Shown here: piece by piece, positions 21,600 to 30,446 of the stretch
Position numbering within the stretch: position 1 is the stretch's first letter
How the letters are laid out: the number at the start of each line of letters is the position of its first letter
DNA from: an uncultured Caulobacterales bacterium
Lineage (GTDB): Bacteria; Pseudomonadota; Alphaproteobacteria; Caulobacterales; Caulobacteraceae
Assembly (NCBI GenBank): GCA_903884425.1
Contig: CAISEP010000016.1
Coordinates: forward strand, 457,599 to 521,598
Length of the DNA stretch: 64,000 bases
Direction of reading: 5' to 3'
Program-made: the position numbers and the translations under genes
Notes under the pieces: generated by a model
Seen by the model: the letters and a program-made list of their open reading frames with translations, nothing else
Databases searched by the model: none
What the model was told of the DNA's origin: nothing

Positions 21600-23339
21600 A
21601 TGCCCGCGCATCACCCGTCCCTGACGGCGATCCGGCCGTGGCGCTACATCCCGTCCGTCTGGGATGCGCTGATCTTCGCCCTGGTGCTGGGCCTCATCGC
21701 CCTGATCGCCTTCGGCGGCCACGAGACCATCCAGCCCCTCGCGGCGGTGGAGCATGCGCGGATCTCCCTCGATCCGTCGGCCCTGCCCTACTATGCGCTC
21801 CGCACCACCCTGCGGATGCTGGCGGGCATCGTCTGCTCCTTCATCTTCACCCTGTGCTACGGGGCGCTCGCCCAGAAGAGCCGCCGGGCGGAGATGGTGC
21901 TGATCCCCATCCTGGACATCCTCCAGTCCCTGCCCGTCCTGACCTTCCTGACCTTCACCCTGGCCTTCTTCCTGAAGCTTTTCCCCGGCTCCGTGCTGGG
22001 GGCGGAGCTGTGCTCGGTCTTCACCATCTTCACGGCCCAGGCCTGGAACATGACCTTCAGCTTCTACCAGTCCCTGAAGACCGTGCCCAAGGACCTGTCC
22101 GACGTGTCCGACAGCCTGCGGCTGGGGGGCTGGCGGCGCTTCTGGACGCTTGAGGTGCCGTTCGCGGCACCCGGCCTGATCTGGAACGCCATGATGTCCA
22201 TGTCCGGCGCCTGGTTCTTCGTGGTGGCGTCGGAGGCCTTCTCCGTGGGGGACACCAACATCACCCTGCCGGGGATCGGGGCCTATGTGTCCACCGCCAT
22301 CGACCACAAGGACCTGGGCGCGATCGGCTGGGCGGTGGTGACCATGCTGGCCGTGATCCTCATCTATGACCAGCTCCTGTTCCGGCCGCTTGTGGCCTGG
22401 TCGCAGAAGTTCCGGGTGGAGCTGTCGGCCAGTTCCGGGCCGGAGCAGACTTCCTGGCTGCTGGACTTCTTCCAGCGGGCCCGCCTGGCCCAGCGGCTGT
22501 TCGCCCCGGTGGGCGCCGCGTCCCGCTGGTTCATCACCCTGCGGCTGGGGCGGGAGTTCACCCCGCCGCCGGCGGTGCGCAAGGCCTGGGACAGCCGCAA
22601 CGTGGACTATCTGTGGTTCGCGGCCATCACCGTAGCCTCCCTGTGGTTTGCCTGGCAGGGGGTCGCCTACATGCACCGGACCCTGGGCATCGGCGATGTG
22701 GCCTATGCGGTGGAGATGGGGGCCCTGACCCTGATCCGCGTCCTGCTGCTGATCCTGCTGGCCAGCCTGATCTGGGTGCCGCTGGGCATCTGGATCGGCC
22801 TGCGTCCGAAGCTGGCGGAGGCGGTGCAGCCCCTGGCCCAGTTCCTGGCGGCCTTCCCCTCGAACCTCCTGTTCCCGGTGGTGGTGGCGCTGATCGTGGC
22901 CAATCACGCGAGCCCGGACATCTGGCTCTCCCCCCTGATGATCCTGGGCACCCAGTGGTACATCCTGTTCAACGTCATTGCCGGGGCCAGCGCCTTTCCC
23001 AACGACCTGCTGGAGGCGGCGGGCAGTTTCCGCGTGCGGGGCTGGAACTGGTGGCGCAAGGTGGCCCTGCCGGGGGTGTTTCCCTATTACGTGACCGGGG
23101 CGATCACCGCGTCCGGCGGCTCGTGGAACGCCTCCATCGCTGCCGAAGTGGCCAGCTGGGGCGACCAGAAGCTGGAGGCCCATGGCCTCGGGGCCTATAT
23201 CGCCGATGCCACGCTGAAGGGGGACTTCCCCCGGATCGTGCTGGGGGCCGTGGTCATGAGCATCTTCGTGGTCCTGTTCAACCGCCTGCTCTGGCGGCCC
23301 CTGTTCGACTTCGCCGCGCGCCGCCTGGCGCTGAACTGA
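21600..23339 (+). CDS. ABC transporter permease with two fused membrane domains (NitT/TauT type)
   Basis: 579 residues holding two BPD_transp_1 domains in tandem, each with about six membrane helices. The coupling-helix (EAA) loops read DSLRLGGWRRFWTLEVPFAAPGLIWN in the first half (near 180) and EAAGSFRVRGWNWWRKVALPGVFPYYVTG in the second (near 475). A soluble linker separates them (~265-325). The fusion replaces a permease homodimer. The ATPase follows 32 nt downstream, and no periplasmic binding-protein gene is nearby. Substrate is unknown; relatives are annotated as nitrate/sulfonate/taurine type. Confidence 0.88.
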   Translation: MPAHHPSLTAIRPWRYIPSVWDALIFALVLGLIALIAFGGHETIQPLAAVEHARISLDPSALPYYALRTTLRMLAGIVCSFIFTLCYGALAQKSRRAEMVLIPILDILQSLPVLTFLTFTLAFFLKLFPGSVLGAELCSVFTIFTAQAWNMTFSFYQSLKTVPKDLSDVSDSLRLGGWRRFWTLEVPFAAPGLIWNAMMSMSGAWFFVVASEAFSVGDTNITLPGIGAYVSTAIDHKDLGAIGWAVVTMLAVILIYDQLLFRPLVAWSQKFRVELSASSGPEQTSWLLDFFQRARLAQRLFAPVGAASRWFITLRLGREFTPPPAVRKAWDSRNVDYLWFAAITVASLWFAWQGVAYMHRTLGIGDVAYAVEMGALTLIRVLLLILLASLIWVPLGIWIGLRPKLAEAVQPLAQFLAAFPSNLLFPVVVALIVANHASPDIWLSPLMILGTQWYILFNVIAGASAFPNDLLEAAGSFRVRGWNWWRKVALPGVFPYYVTGAITASGGSWNASIAAEVASWGDQKLEAHGLGAYIADATLKGDFPRIVLGAVVMSIFVVLFNRLLWRPLFDFAARRLALN

Positions 23340-23371
23340 TCCCGTCCCCACACCTCATTCCGGAGGGCCCC

Positions 23372-24730
23372 ATGGTCATGACATCGCCGGCGACCGCGCC
23401 GACCCCCCAGCGTCCAGAGGCCGGGCCCGTGATGCTGGACATCAAGAACGTCCGCCAGACCTACTCCAAGGGCCAGGCCAATGACCTGCTGGTGCTGGAC
23501 GGCATCAATCTGCAGCTTCGGGAAGGTGAGATCGTCGGCCTCCTGGGCCGCTCGGGATCGGGCAAGTCCACCCTGCTGCGGATCATCGCCGGCCTCGCCC
23601 GGCCCCGGGGCGGGGACGTCACCTGGCAGGGCCAGCCCATCGACGGCCCGCCCAAGGGGGTGGCCATGGTGTTCCAGAGCTTCGCCCTGTTCCCCTGGCT
23701 GACCGTGCTGGAGAATGTGGAGATCGGGCTCGAGCCCCTGGGCGTGCCCCCGGCGGAGCGGCGCCAGCGCTCCCTCCAGGCCATCGACCTGATCGGCCTG
23801 GACGGCTTCGAGAACGCCTATCCCAAGGAGCTGTCCGGCGGCATGCGCCAGCGGGTGGGCTTTGCCCGGGGCCTGGTGGTGCATCCCCAGCTTCTGCTGA
23901 TGGACGAGCCCTTTTCGGCCCTCGACGTGCTGACCGCCGAGACCCTGCGCACCGACCTCGTCGACCTGTGGATGGAGGGCAAGCTGCCGCTGCGCTCCAT
24001 CCTGCTGGTCACCCACAACATCGAGGAGGCCGTCCTGATGTGCGACCGGGTGGTGATCTTCGCCTCCAATCCCGGCCGGATCGCCGCCGAGGTGAAGATC
24101 GACCTGCCCTATCCCCGCAACCGGACCGAGCCCGCCTTCCGCCAGCTGGTGGACGACATCTACGGCCGCATGACCAACCCCATGGACCCGAAGCTCCGGG
24201 CCGAGCAGATGCACGGCAGCGCCGAACAGCCCGGCGGCGGCATCGGCATCACCCTGCCGCAGGTCTCCACCAACCTGCTGGCCGGCCTGATGGAGGCGCT
24301 GATGCAGCCCCCCTTCGACGGCAAGGCCGACCTGCCCGACATTGCCGACGAACTGACCATGGAGGTGGACGAGCTGTTCCCCCTGGCCGAAAGCCTGCAG
24401 CTGCTGGGCTTTGCCGACGTGGCCCACGGGGACATCCGCCTCACCGAGGACGGCAAGCGCTTCGTCGACTATGACGTGGATGCCCGCAAGAAGCTGTTCC
24501 GCGACCACCTGATGGCCCGGGTGCCCATGGCGGCCATGATCCGCCGGGTGCTGGACGAGCGCTCCACCCACCGGGCCCCCTATCGCCGGTTCTCGGAGGA
24601 GCTGGAGGACTTCATGTCCGAGGAGTTCGCCGAGGAGACCCTCTATGCCCTGATCGACTGGGGCCGCTATGCGGAGCTGTTCGCCTTCGACGAGCAGTCC
24701 CAGAGCTTCAGCCTCGAGGACCCGGCCTGA
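23372..24730 (+). CDS. ABC transporter ATPase with C-terminal AAA-associated domain (NitT/TauT type)
   Basis: 452 residues. The nucleotide-binding domain (~20-270) has Walker A GRSGSGKST near 60, Q-loop VFQSFALFPW, signature LSGGMRQRVGFARGL and Walker B LLLMDEPFSALD, with H-loop LLVTHNIEEA. A ~150-residue C-terminal extension (VSTNLLAGLMEALMQPPFDGKADL to the end) matches the AAA-associated C-terminal domain of this subfamily, which is thought to be regulatory. The ATG at 23372 follows a GGAGG by 5 nt. It drives the fused permease upstream. The last 23 nt overlap the convergent unknown gene. Confidence 0.9.
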   Translation: MVMTSPATAPTPQRPEAGPVMLDIKNVRQTYSKGQANDLLVLDGINLQLREGEIVGLLGRSGSGKSTLLRIIAGLARPRGGDVTWQGQPIDGPPKGVAMVFQSFALFPWLTVLENVEIGLEPLGVPPAERRQRSLQAIDLIGLDGFENAYPKELSGGMRQRVGFARGLVVHPQLLLMDEPFSALDVLTAETLRTDLVDLWMEGKLPLRSILLVTHNIEEAVLMCDRVVIFASNPGRIAAEVKIDLPYPRNRTEPAFRQLVDDIYGRMTNPMDPKLRAEQMHGSAEQPGGGIGITLPQVSTNLLAGLMEALMQPPFDGKADLPDIADELTMEVDELFPLAESLQLLGFADVAHGDIRLTEDGKRFVDYDVDARKKLFRDHLMARVPMAAMIRRVLDERSTHRAPYRRFSEELEDFMSEEFAEETLYALIDWGRYAELFAFDEQSQSFSLEDPA

Positions 24731-25901
24731 GGCCGACCCGGGGCCCCGCGCGGCGCGGCTCCGAAATGCCCGGCCTTGGCAGGGTGAAGGGTCGCAGGGT
24801 CAGGTCCGTGGCCAGCTGACGCTCCAGCCCCGCCAGGGCCATCCTCAGGCCATCCGGGGCCATCAGGCCGAGGCCGGGCGCGGCCTGGCCGGTCCAGCCG
24901 CCGCACACCTCGTCCAGGCGCCGCACCCGCTCCCCCAGGGCGGACATGCAGGTGGGTGCCAGGTGCAGGAACTGGGCCAGCCGCTCCAGATTGCGCTGCG
25001 TTTCCAGTGCGCCAAGGGTTTCCGCCAGGGCGTCCGACAGCTCCCGTGCCTCCCGCCGCGCCTGGGTCAGGGCCCGCAGCACCCGTCCCCGGGCCAGGTC
25101 GATCAGGGCCAGCTCGTCCGGCAGGGCCGGCTGGCGGGGGGCTGCCCCGGCGATCTCGTCGGCCACCCGGCAGACCCGGCCGTCCATGGCGCTCAGGCGG
25201 TGCCGGTAATAGACCAGCGCCTTCCAGGCCAGCAGGACCAGGGACAGACGCTCGCTGTTGAGACCGAAGCGCAGCGCGATGGCGTCGGTCTCTGCCGCGC
25301 CTGCATTCTGGGCCAGAAGCTGGACCGTCGCCCGCTTCGGCATGGCCCGGGGGCTGTCGGACAGACCCAGCTGCCACTGCAGGCGAGGCGCGACCTCGGC
25401 CAGCACCCGGGCGGCGACGGCCTCCTGCTCGGCGCGGGGGACCTGGAGGTAGCAGTCGCCGAAGGGCAGCTGGAAATGGCGGCCCATCTCTCCGAGCACA
25501 TAGGGGTCGAGGGACGGCAGCCAGTCCAGGCGCTGCAGCATGGCCACGTCGTGCGACAGGTCATAGGCGCGATAATCCAGCTCCGCCTGCAGGGTGGTCT
25601 CGAGGGTCTGCGGCACGATGACCAGGGACTTGGCGATCAGGGTGCCCCGGGTCTGCTGCAGGGGCAGCAGCAGCTTGGTGGCGCCGAGCCGCCGGGGCAG
25701 GTCCCGGCGGGCCTCGTCCTCCCGCATGTTGAACTTGGCCACCACCGACCGGTTCAGGACCGGATGGGAGAACACCGGCCGCGTCCGGTAGGCCGGGTCC
25801 GCCGGGGGATGTCGCCACAGGGCGTGCAGGTCCAGTCGGCTGGACACGCGCCATTCCGGCATCGCCGTGATCGATGCAGGGTCCGTTGCGTCGGACTCCA
25901 T
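24708..25901 (-). CDS. Uncharacterised 397-residue protein
   Basis: I do not recognise a family. No signal peptide or membrane helix. The N-terminal half contains MPEWRVSSRLDLHALW, PVFSHPVLNRSVVAKFNMREDE and a stretch on an apparent ligand- or partner-binding fold (KLLLPLQQTRGTLIAKSLVIVPQTLE). The C-terminal half (~200-370) is strongly helical and charged. Even codon pattern and start context suggest a genuine gene rather than an antisense shadow: most of it does not face any gene. It ends inside the last codons of the ABC ATPase, with a Pro/Arg/Gly-rich low-complexity tail that may be read-through sequence. Confidence 0.7.
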   Translation of the reverse strand: MESDATDPASITAMPEWRVSSRLDLHALWRHPPADPAYRTRPVFSHPVLNRSVVAKFNMREDEARRDLPRRLGATKLLLPLQQTRGTLIAKSLVIVPQTLETTLQAELDYRAYDLSHDVAMLQRLDWLPSLDPYVLGEMGRHFQLPFGDCYLQVPRAEQEAVAARVLAEVAPRLQWQLGLSDSPRAMPKRATVQLLAQNAGAAETDAIALRFGLNSERLSLVLLAWKALVYYRHRLSAMDGRVCRVADEIAGAAPRQPALPDELALIDLARGRVLRALTQARREARELSDALAETLGALETQRNLERLAQFLHLAPTCMSALGERVRRLDEVCGGWTGQAAPGLGLMAPDGLRMALAGLERQLATDLTLRPFTLPRPGISEPRRAGPRVGLRPGPRG

Positions 25902-26060
25902 GGCGGGGGTCGGGGTGAACAGGGACGGGCCCTTTCAGGCGAAGACGGAGCCGTATATCGCAATCCTAACGCGCATTTCTTTCCGGAACGTTCCATCCGA
26001 TGGTTATCGGGAGGTGAATTCAGACTTCAGGTTGCAAAATGGCGACCCTGCCGCGGCGGA

Positions 26061-26288
26061 TCAGTGCCGGACGGGCGGATCCCCGTCCGTGTCCGGGGAC
26101 CCGGACCCCTGGAGGGTGGAGACACACTGGATCACCGCGTCCCAGTGGGCGAGCGCCGCGGCATCGCCCATGGCGGCCAGCTCCGCGGCGCGCATGACCG
26201 CGATCACCTCTGCATCCTCCCCGTACTGGCGGATCAGGGCGATGGCGGCGGACATGACGGCGGGATCGGGGGAGGCGTCCCGGCTCAT
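26061..26288 (-). CDS. Small conserved-looking hypothetical protein
   Basis: 75 residues from the ATG at 26288 (79 from an ATG four codons earlier). The core AAIALIRQYGEDAEVIAVMRAAELAAMGDAAALAHWDAVIQCV is two amphipathic helices, and I recall similar short proteins in many Rhodospirillales genomes, always uncharacterised. The C-terminus is a polar, probably disordered tail (GSGSPDTDGDPPVRH). It lies between tRNA-Gly and the unknown 397-residue gene, all on the minus strand. No role can be assigned. Confidence 0.6.
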   Translation of the reverse strand: MSRDASPDPAVMSAAIALIRQYGEDAEVIAVMRAAELAAMGDAAALAHWDAVIQCVSTLQGSGSPDTDGDPPVRH

Positions 26289-26367
26289 GCCGCGACCCAT
26301 TGGACACCGGACACACGGGGTCGGGCGGCCCGAAGGCCGACCAACACACCGGAATGTCGAGAGAAAT

Positions 26368-26442
26368 TGGAGCGGGCAGAGGGATTCGAACCCTCGACCC
26401 CAACCTTGGCAAGGTTGTGCTCTACCCCTGAGCTACGCCCGC
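26368..26442 (-). tRNA. tRNA-Gly (anticodon GCC)
   Basis: Cloverleaf on the minus strand: acceptor GCGGGCG (26442-26436) pairs with TGCCCGC; D arm GCTCAGGGGTAGAGC; anticodon arm CAACC-TTGCCAA-GGTTG with anticodon GCC; T arm GAGGG-TTCGAAT-CCCTC. The discriminator is T and the CCA end is encoded (26370-26368). 75 nt in total. Confidence 0.97.
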
Positions 26443-26483
26443 TCGCGCACGAGGCCGAAGAGGCCCCGCAGGAAGAGGCGCGC

Positions 26484-26522
26484 TTTAAAACAGACCGCGC
26501 TCGCCTTGGCAAGCGGTCTGTT
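26484..26522 (-). terminator. Rho-independent terminator after the DUF6065 gene
   Basis: Reading the minus strand, AACAGACCGC (26522-26513) pairs perfectly with GCGGTCTGTT (26498-26489) over 10 bp with a 14-nt loop, and TTTTAAAG follows. It begins 36 nt after the stop of the gene at 26558 and isolates it from tRNA-Gly. Confidence 0.85.
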
Positions 26523-26557
26523 GCGGGATTCTGCAGCTTGTGGCGCGCCATGGGGGG

Positions 26558-27301
26558 TCAGCGGCCGATCTTGAGGGTCTTCAGCCGCCGCTTGTTCACG
26601 TGATCCGCCGGGGCCGGACCCAGGTCGTCGGGAATCTCGCCCTTGAAGTAGTAGCGCTGCCAGGCCTCGCGCACGGCGTCCGGGTCCCGCTGGCCCAGTT
26701 TCTTGTTGAAGGCTTCCCGCTCGCGGATCCAGGCCTCGTACTGGTTGCGCAGGGCATCGTCGGAGGCGAGGCTGCGCTGGATCGGCTGCACCTGGTCCAT
26801 CACCCGGTGGGGGGTGAGGCTGATGAAGCAGAAGGGCTCGCCCTTCTCGAAGCGCACGCGGCCGGGGCGGGTGAAGATCCAGTTCATGGTGAAGGGGAAC
26901 GGCAGCCAGTCGGTCTCCACCAGGCCCGACAGGGGCTGGATGCCGTCCTTGGGCAGGTTGGGGGGGCCTGCGGCAATCAGGTCCCAGCCCGGGGGCGTGC
27001 GGAACAGATAGCCCGGGTGGAAGGTCAGGATGCCCCCGCCGAAATGGGCCTTGCACAGGTCGTGGAAGTCCGGGTGCGGCCGGTCCGGGCGCAGGGTGAT
27101 GGCCTCGTTCTGCGGCGATCCGCTCCATTCCGCGGTGAAGCCCACGGGACAGAGCAGCTCCCAGCCGGTGGTGTTGGCCATGGTCAGCGGCAGGCAGCGA
27201 TAGGGATGGCGGTTGGCGAAGTGGTCCATCCAGCGCCGGTCCGGCCGGCCGGGGACGATTTCGGGCGGCCGCGCGGCCACCGGGTAGCACTCGAGTTCCA
27301 T
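26558..27301 (-). CDS. DUF6065 family protein
   Basis: 247-residue soluble protein. It begins MELECYPVAARPPEIVPGRPDRRWMD, then RHPYRCLPLTMANTTGWELLCPVGFTAEWSG, then HFGGGILTFHPGYLFRTPPGWDLIAAGPPN and TPHRVMDQVQP. This pattern is what I recall for DUF6065, a family of unknown function found in proteobacteria and cyanobacteria. Many aromatic and proline residues suggest a compact beta-rich fold. The ATG at 27301 has a GAGG 8 nt upstream; the open frame continues 12 codons further to 27337. A terminator follows. Confidence 0.75.
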   Translation of the reverse strand: MELECYPVAARPPEIVPGRPDRRWMDHFANRHPYRCLPLTMANTTGWELLCPVGFTAEWSGSPQNEAITLRPDRPHPDFHDLCKAHFGGGILTFHPGYLFRTPPGWDLIAAGPPNLPKDGIQPLSGLVETDWLPFPFTMNWIFTRPGRVRFEKGEPFCFISLTPHRVMDQVQPIQRSLASDDALRNQYEAWIREREAFNKKLGQRDPDAVREAWQRYYFKGEIPDDLGPAPADHVNKRRLKTLKIGR

Positions 27302-27453
27302 CTGCGGCCTCGTGTCAAAGCGGACTGGTTCCCTCACGCCTAGAACATGTTGCGGGCAAACAGAAGGGCCGGACCGGGCCCGGTGCCCTTGACGCCCCGC
27401 TGCGGGACGTGGCTCAAGCGGCCCCGTAAGATGCGCATCGCAAGGGCCGACAC

Positions 27454-27975
27454 ATGACCGAACCCCTGGGCCGAGCCGAACTCGAGGCCTTCCTGGCCGC
27501 CCACGACATCCCCTTCGTCACCCACGAGCATCCGCCGGTGTTCCGGGTGGAGGACGGGCCCGAGCTGAAGGCGAAGATCCCGGGCGGCCATTCCAAGAAC
27601 CTGTTCCTCAAGGACCAGAAGGGCCAGCTGTGGCTGATCAGTGCGCTCGGCGACACCCGCATCGACCTGAAGGCCGCCCCCGCCTGGATCGGCTCGGCGC
27701 GCCTGTCCTTCGGGTCGGAGGACCGCTTGTGGGAGGCGCTGGGCGTGCGCCCCGGCTCGGTGACGGCGCTGGCCCTGGTGAACGACCCCGGCCACGCGGT
27801 GCGCTTCGTGCTGGACGCGGCCCTGATGGCTCATGACAGCGTGAACTTCCACCCCCTGACCAATGACGCCACCACCAACCTCTCCCGGGACGCCTTCCTG
27901 AAATTCCTGGAGGTTCTGGGGCGCGAGGCGGTGATCGTCGACTTCGCTGGTCTGGCAGCAGCCGCGGCTTCCTGA
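27454..27975 (+). CDS. Prolyl-tRNA deacylase (ProX/PrdX, YbaK-like)
   Basis: 173-residue trans-editing protein that hydrolyses mischarged Ala-tRNA-Pro. Family features: [19 protein letters not shown] near 17-35, [30 protein letters not shown] (the conserved lysine and GDxxxDLK region), [16 protein letters not shown] and a C-terminal [21 protein letters not shown]. Complete. It lies 153 nt from the divergent DUF6065 gene and 115 nt before the thioredoxin-TPR gene. Confidence 0.9.
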   Translation: MTEPLGRAELEAFLAAHDIPFVTHEHPPVFRVEDGPELKAKIPGGHSKNLFLKDQKGQLWLISALGDTRIDLKAAPAWIGSARLSFGSEDRLWEALGVRPGSVTALALVNDPGHAVRFVLDAALMAHDSVNFHPLTNDATTNLSRDAFLKFLEVLGREAVIVDFAGLAAAAAS

Positions 27976-28090
27976 AATCCCGGCGCGAGGGGCGGAATCC
28001 GATTGAAGGTCCGGGCCATCGGGGCCATCTAGGGCGTGACATCCAGTGACGCCGCGCGGGTCCGTGCGGCCCGGACAAGAGGTGAACGCG

Positions 28091-29008
28091 ATGTTCGGAG
28101 ACCTGATCGGCAAGGGCAAGTCCGGCGCGGCCGCCACCGATGGCGGCCTGATCAAGGAGGCCACGGACGCCAGCTTCATGGCCGATGTGGTGGAGGCGTC
28201 CCGGCATCAGCCGGTGCTGGTGGACTTCTGGGCCCCCTGGTGCGGCCCCTGCCGCCAGCTGACCCCGCTTCTGGAGAAGGTCGTCACGGCCGCCAAGGGG
28301 GCGGTGAAGCTGGTGAAGGTCAATGTGGACGAGAATCCCGGCTATGCGGGCCAGCTGCGGGTCCAGTCGATCCCGGCGGTGTTCGCCTTCAAGGACGGCC
28401 AGCCGGTGGACGGCTTCATGGGGGCCCTGCCGGAGAGCCAGCTGAAGGCCTTCATCGACCGCCTCGTCGGCGATGCCGGCGGCCCCTCCGCCGATGTGGA
28501 GGCCCTGCTGGCGCAGGCGGCGGAGTCGGTGGCGCTCGGCGACGTGGGGGGCGCGGCCCAGGCCTATGCCCAGATCCTGTCCCTGGAGCCGGAGAACCTG
28601 AAGGCGATTGCCGGGCTCGCCCGCTGCTATCTGGTCAATGGCGATGCCGAACGGGCGACGGAGGTGCTGGACATGGCGCCCGCCGGAGCCAATGACCCGG
28701 ACCTGACCGCCGTCCGCGCGGCCCTGGCCCTGGCTGCCAAGGGCGGGGCGGAGACCGCGGCCCTGGAGCGGCGGCTGCAGGCGGACCCGTCGGACCACCA
28801 GGCTCGCTTCGAGCTGGCCCAGGCCCGCGCCGCCCAGGGGGACTTTGCCGCCGCCTCGGACCAGCTGCTGCAGATCATCGAGAAGGACCGCACCTGGAAC
28901 GGGGACGCGGCGCGCAAGGAGCTCCTGACCGTGTTCGAGGCCGCGGGCTTGTCGTCGGACATCGCCAAGGCCGGGCGTCGCCGCCTGTCCGCCATCCTGT
29001 TCTCCTGA
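28091..29008 (+). CDS. Thioredoxin-TPR co-chaperone (CnoX/YbbN-like)
   Basis: 305 residues. Residues ~22-125 are a thioredoxin fold with a complete active site (DFWAPWCGPCRQL) and cis-Pro loop (VQSIPAVFAFKDG). The rest is helical TPR-like repeats (AESVALGDVGGAAQAYAQILSLEPENLKAIAGLARCYL). This is the CnoX/YbbN architecture; such proteins protect substrates from oxidation and pass them to GroEL, although many CnoX lack the second cysteine that is present here. The ATG at 28091 was preferred to an upstream in-frame ATG at 28046. It heads a tight run of four genes. Confidence 0.9.
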   Translation: MFGDLIGKGKSGAAATDGGLIKEATDASFMADVVEASRHQPVLVDFWAPWCGPCRQLTPLLEKVVTAAKGAVKLVKVNVDENPGYAGQLRVQSIPAVFAFKDGQPVDGFMGALPESQLKAFIDRLVGDAGGPSADVEALLAQAAESVALGDVGGAAQAYAQILSLEPENLKAIAGLARCYLVNGDAERATEVLDMAPAGANDPDLTAVRAALALAAKGGAETAALERRLQADPSDHQARFELAQARAAQGDFAAASDQLLQIIEKDRTWNGDAARKELLTVFEAAGLSSDIAKAGRRRLSAILFS

Positions 29009-29028
29009 GCGTGGCCACGGGCGGACCC

Positions 29029-29673
29029 ATGAGAGCGATCGATCTGCCCCAGGTGATCCCCGTCTTCCCCCTGGACGGCGTGCTGCTGCTGCCGGACGGC
29101 ACCCTGCCCCTGAACGTGTTCGAGCCCCGCTATCTGAACATGATCGACGACGTCATGGCCGGGGACCGGATCATCGGCATCCTCCAGAGCCGCAGCGGCG
29201 GCGACCGCCAGACCCCCCGGCTGATGGAGGTGGGCTGCATCGGCAAGATCACCAGCTTCACCGAGACCCCGGACGGCCGCTACCTGATCACCCTGACCGG
29301 CCTCTGCCGCTTCAGCCTGGGGGCGGAGCTGGACCTGCCCACCCCCTACCGGCAGGTGCGGGTGGACTACGGCCCCTGGCTCGACGACCTGCAGGCTGCC
29401 GACGAGCCGGATGCCGAGGCCCGGGACGCCCTGTTCGAGGCCCTGAAGTCCTATCTGGACCATCGGGGGCTGGCCATGGACTGGGATGCGGTGCGCGCGG
29501 CCCCGGTGAACGCCCTGGTGGCCAGCCTGTGCATGGCGCTGCCCTTCGATTCCACCGAGAAGCAGGCCCTGCTCGAAGCGCCCACGCCTTCGGACCGCCG
29601 GGAGGCCCTGATCACCCTGCTGCGCTTCGACGCGGCGGGGGGGCTGCCCGGTGACGCCTCCGGCCTGCAATGA
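29029..29673 (+). CDS. LON peptidase substrate-binding (Lon-N) domain protein
   Basis: 214-residue stand-alone N-terminal domain of Lon protease: [42 protein letters not shown] is the diagnostic start, followed by [30 protein letters not shown]. It has no ATPase or protease domain, so it is not Lon itself. Its function is not established. The ATG at 29029 was chosen over a GTG at 29011 for its GGCGGA upstream. It follows the thioredoxin-TPR gene by 20 nt and overlaps the next gene by 4 nt. Confidence 0.92.
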   Translation: MRAIDLPQVIPVFPLDGVLLLPDGTLPLNVFEPRYLNMIDDVMAGDRIIGILQSRSGGDRQTPRLMEVGCIGKITSFTETPDGRYLITLTGLCRFSLGAELDLPTPYRQVRVDYGPWLDDLQAADEPDAEARDALFEALKSYLDHRGLAMDWDAVRAAPVNALVASLCMALPFDSTEKQALLEAPTPSDRREALITLLRFDAAGGLPGDASGLQ

Positions 29674-29894
29674 CCGCTGACAAGGACCCCGCCATGACCT
29701 CACCCCCCCCGACCGCCGTGGACCCCCGTCTGCTGGAGATCCTGGTCTGCCCGGTGACCCGGGGGCCACTGGAATACGACCGGACGCGGAACGAGCTGAT
29801 CAGCCGCTCGGCCCGGCTGGCCTATCCGATCCGGGACGGGGCCCCGGTCATGCTGCCCGACGAGGCCCGGCCCCTGGAGGAGGGGGAGGCGTGA
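29670..29894 (+). CDS. Trm112 family / UPF0434 protein (YcaR-like)
   Basis: 74-residue small zinc-ribbon-like protein: [50 protein letters not shown], the complete UPF0434 pattern. The single CPVT cysteine is kept, but the other metal-binding cysteines are absent, as in bacterial members. Eukaryotic Trm112 activates methyltransferases; the bacterial role is not firm. The start overlaps the previous stop as ATGA. A second ATG eight codons in is also possible. Confidence 0.9.
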   Translation: MTADKDPAMTSPPPTAVDPRLLEILVCPVTRGPLEYDRTRNELISRSARLAYPIRDGAPVMLPDEARPLEEGEA

Positions 29895-30202
29895 CCTCCG
29901 CCCCCTGGCCGACGGAACTGCGCGCCCATGACGGCGGCCGTCGGCTGAGAATTTCGTTCGACGACGGGGTGACGGCGGAGCTTATGGCCTCGGAGCTGCG
30001 CCGCCGGTCCCCCAGCGCGGAGGGGCGCGGCCACGGGGCCCATGCGCCGCCAAGGGCCGAAGGGCTCCACGATCACGTGACCATTGTCGAGCTAGCCCCG
30101 GTGGGGCGCTATGCCGTGCGCATCCGGTTCGACGACGGGCACGACACGGGCCTGTTCACCTGGGCCCTGCTGCATCGCCTGGCGACGGCCGACCCGGGCT
30201 GA
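29891..30202 (+). CDS. DUF971 family protein (gamma-butyrobetaine hydroxylase-like N-terminal domain)
   Basis: 103 residues: [39 protein letters not shown], then [35 protein letters not shown], the complete DUF971 pattern. In eukaryotes this domain is fused to 2-oxoglutarate oxygenases; the stand-alone bacterial form has been linked to Fe-S cluster proteins (inference from neighbourhoods such as Mrp). The GTG start overlaps the preceding stop as GTGA, so translation is coupled. The 3' end overlaps the convergent Rieske gene by 47 nt. Confidence 0.9.
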   Translation: MTSAPWPTELRAHDGGRRLRISFDDGVTAELMASELRRRSPSAEGRGHGAHAPPRAEGLHDHVTIVELAPVGRYAVRIRFDDGHDTGLFTWALLHRLATADPG

Positions 30203-30446
30203 GCCACGCGCCCGCGCAGGGCCCCGCGATACAGAATCCGTCGGCGATGCGGAACAGCGCCCCGTGGGTCTGGCAGACCAGGTGCTGTCCATCGCGGGAG
30301 AGGGGCACCACCCCCGGCGGGGCCAGCGGCGTTCCAGTGTGCGGACAGGCGTTGCGCCAGACGCGCCGGACCCCGGCGGCGTCGGTGACCTCCAGATCTG
30401 GAAGCGATGGCGGCTTCAAGCCCGCCCGCCAGTCAGGCCAGACCAC
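30156..30446 (-). CDS. Small Rieske [2Fe-2S] protein
   Basis: 96 residues from a GTG at 30446. Both cluster motifs are intact: NACPHTGTPL (C-x-H) and LVCQTHGALFRIADGFCIAGPCAG (C-x2-H), so it can hold a Rieske cluster. There is no oxygenase domain, hence a stand-alone ferredoxin-like protein. The start is uncertain: the first ATG (30521) would overlap the YciI gene by 89 nt, while the GTG overlaps its stop by 14 nt. Its end overlaps the convergent DUF971 gene by 47 nt. Confidence 0.8.
   Translation of the reverse strand: MVWPDWRAGLKPPSLPDLEVTDAAGVRRVWRNACPHTGTPLAPPGVVPLSRDGQHLVCQTHGALFRIADGFCIAGPCAGAWLSPGRPSPGDAAGPR

Noticed and set aside
25985..26005. GGAACGTTCC palindrome and a GTTC-N7-like sequence suggesting an SOS box
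   Set aside because: The second half does not match GTTC, and no SOS gene is adjacent; a 10-bp palindrome can be chance.
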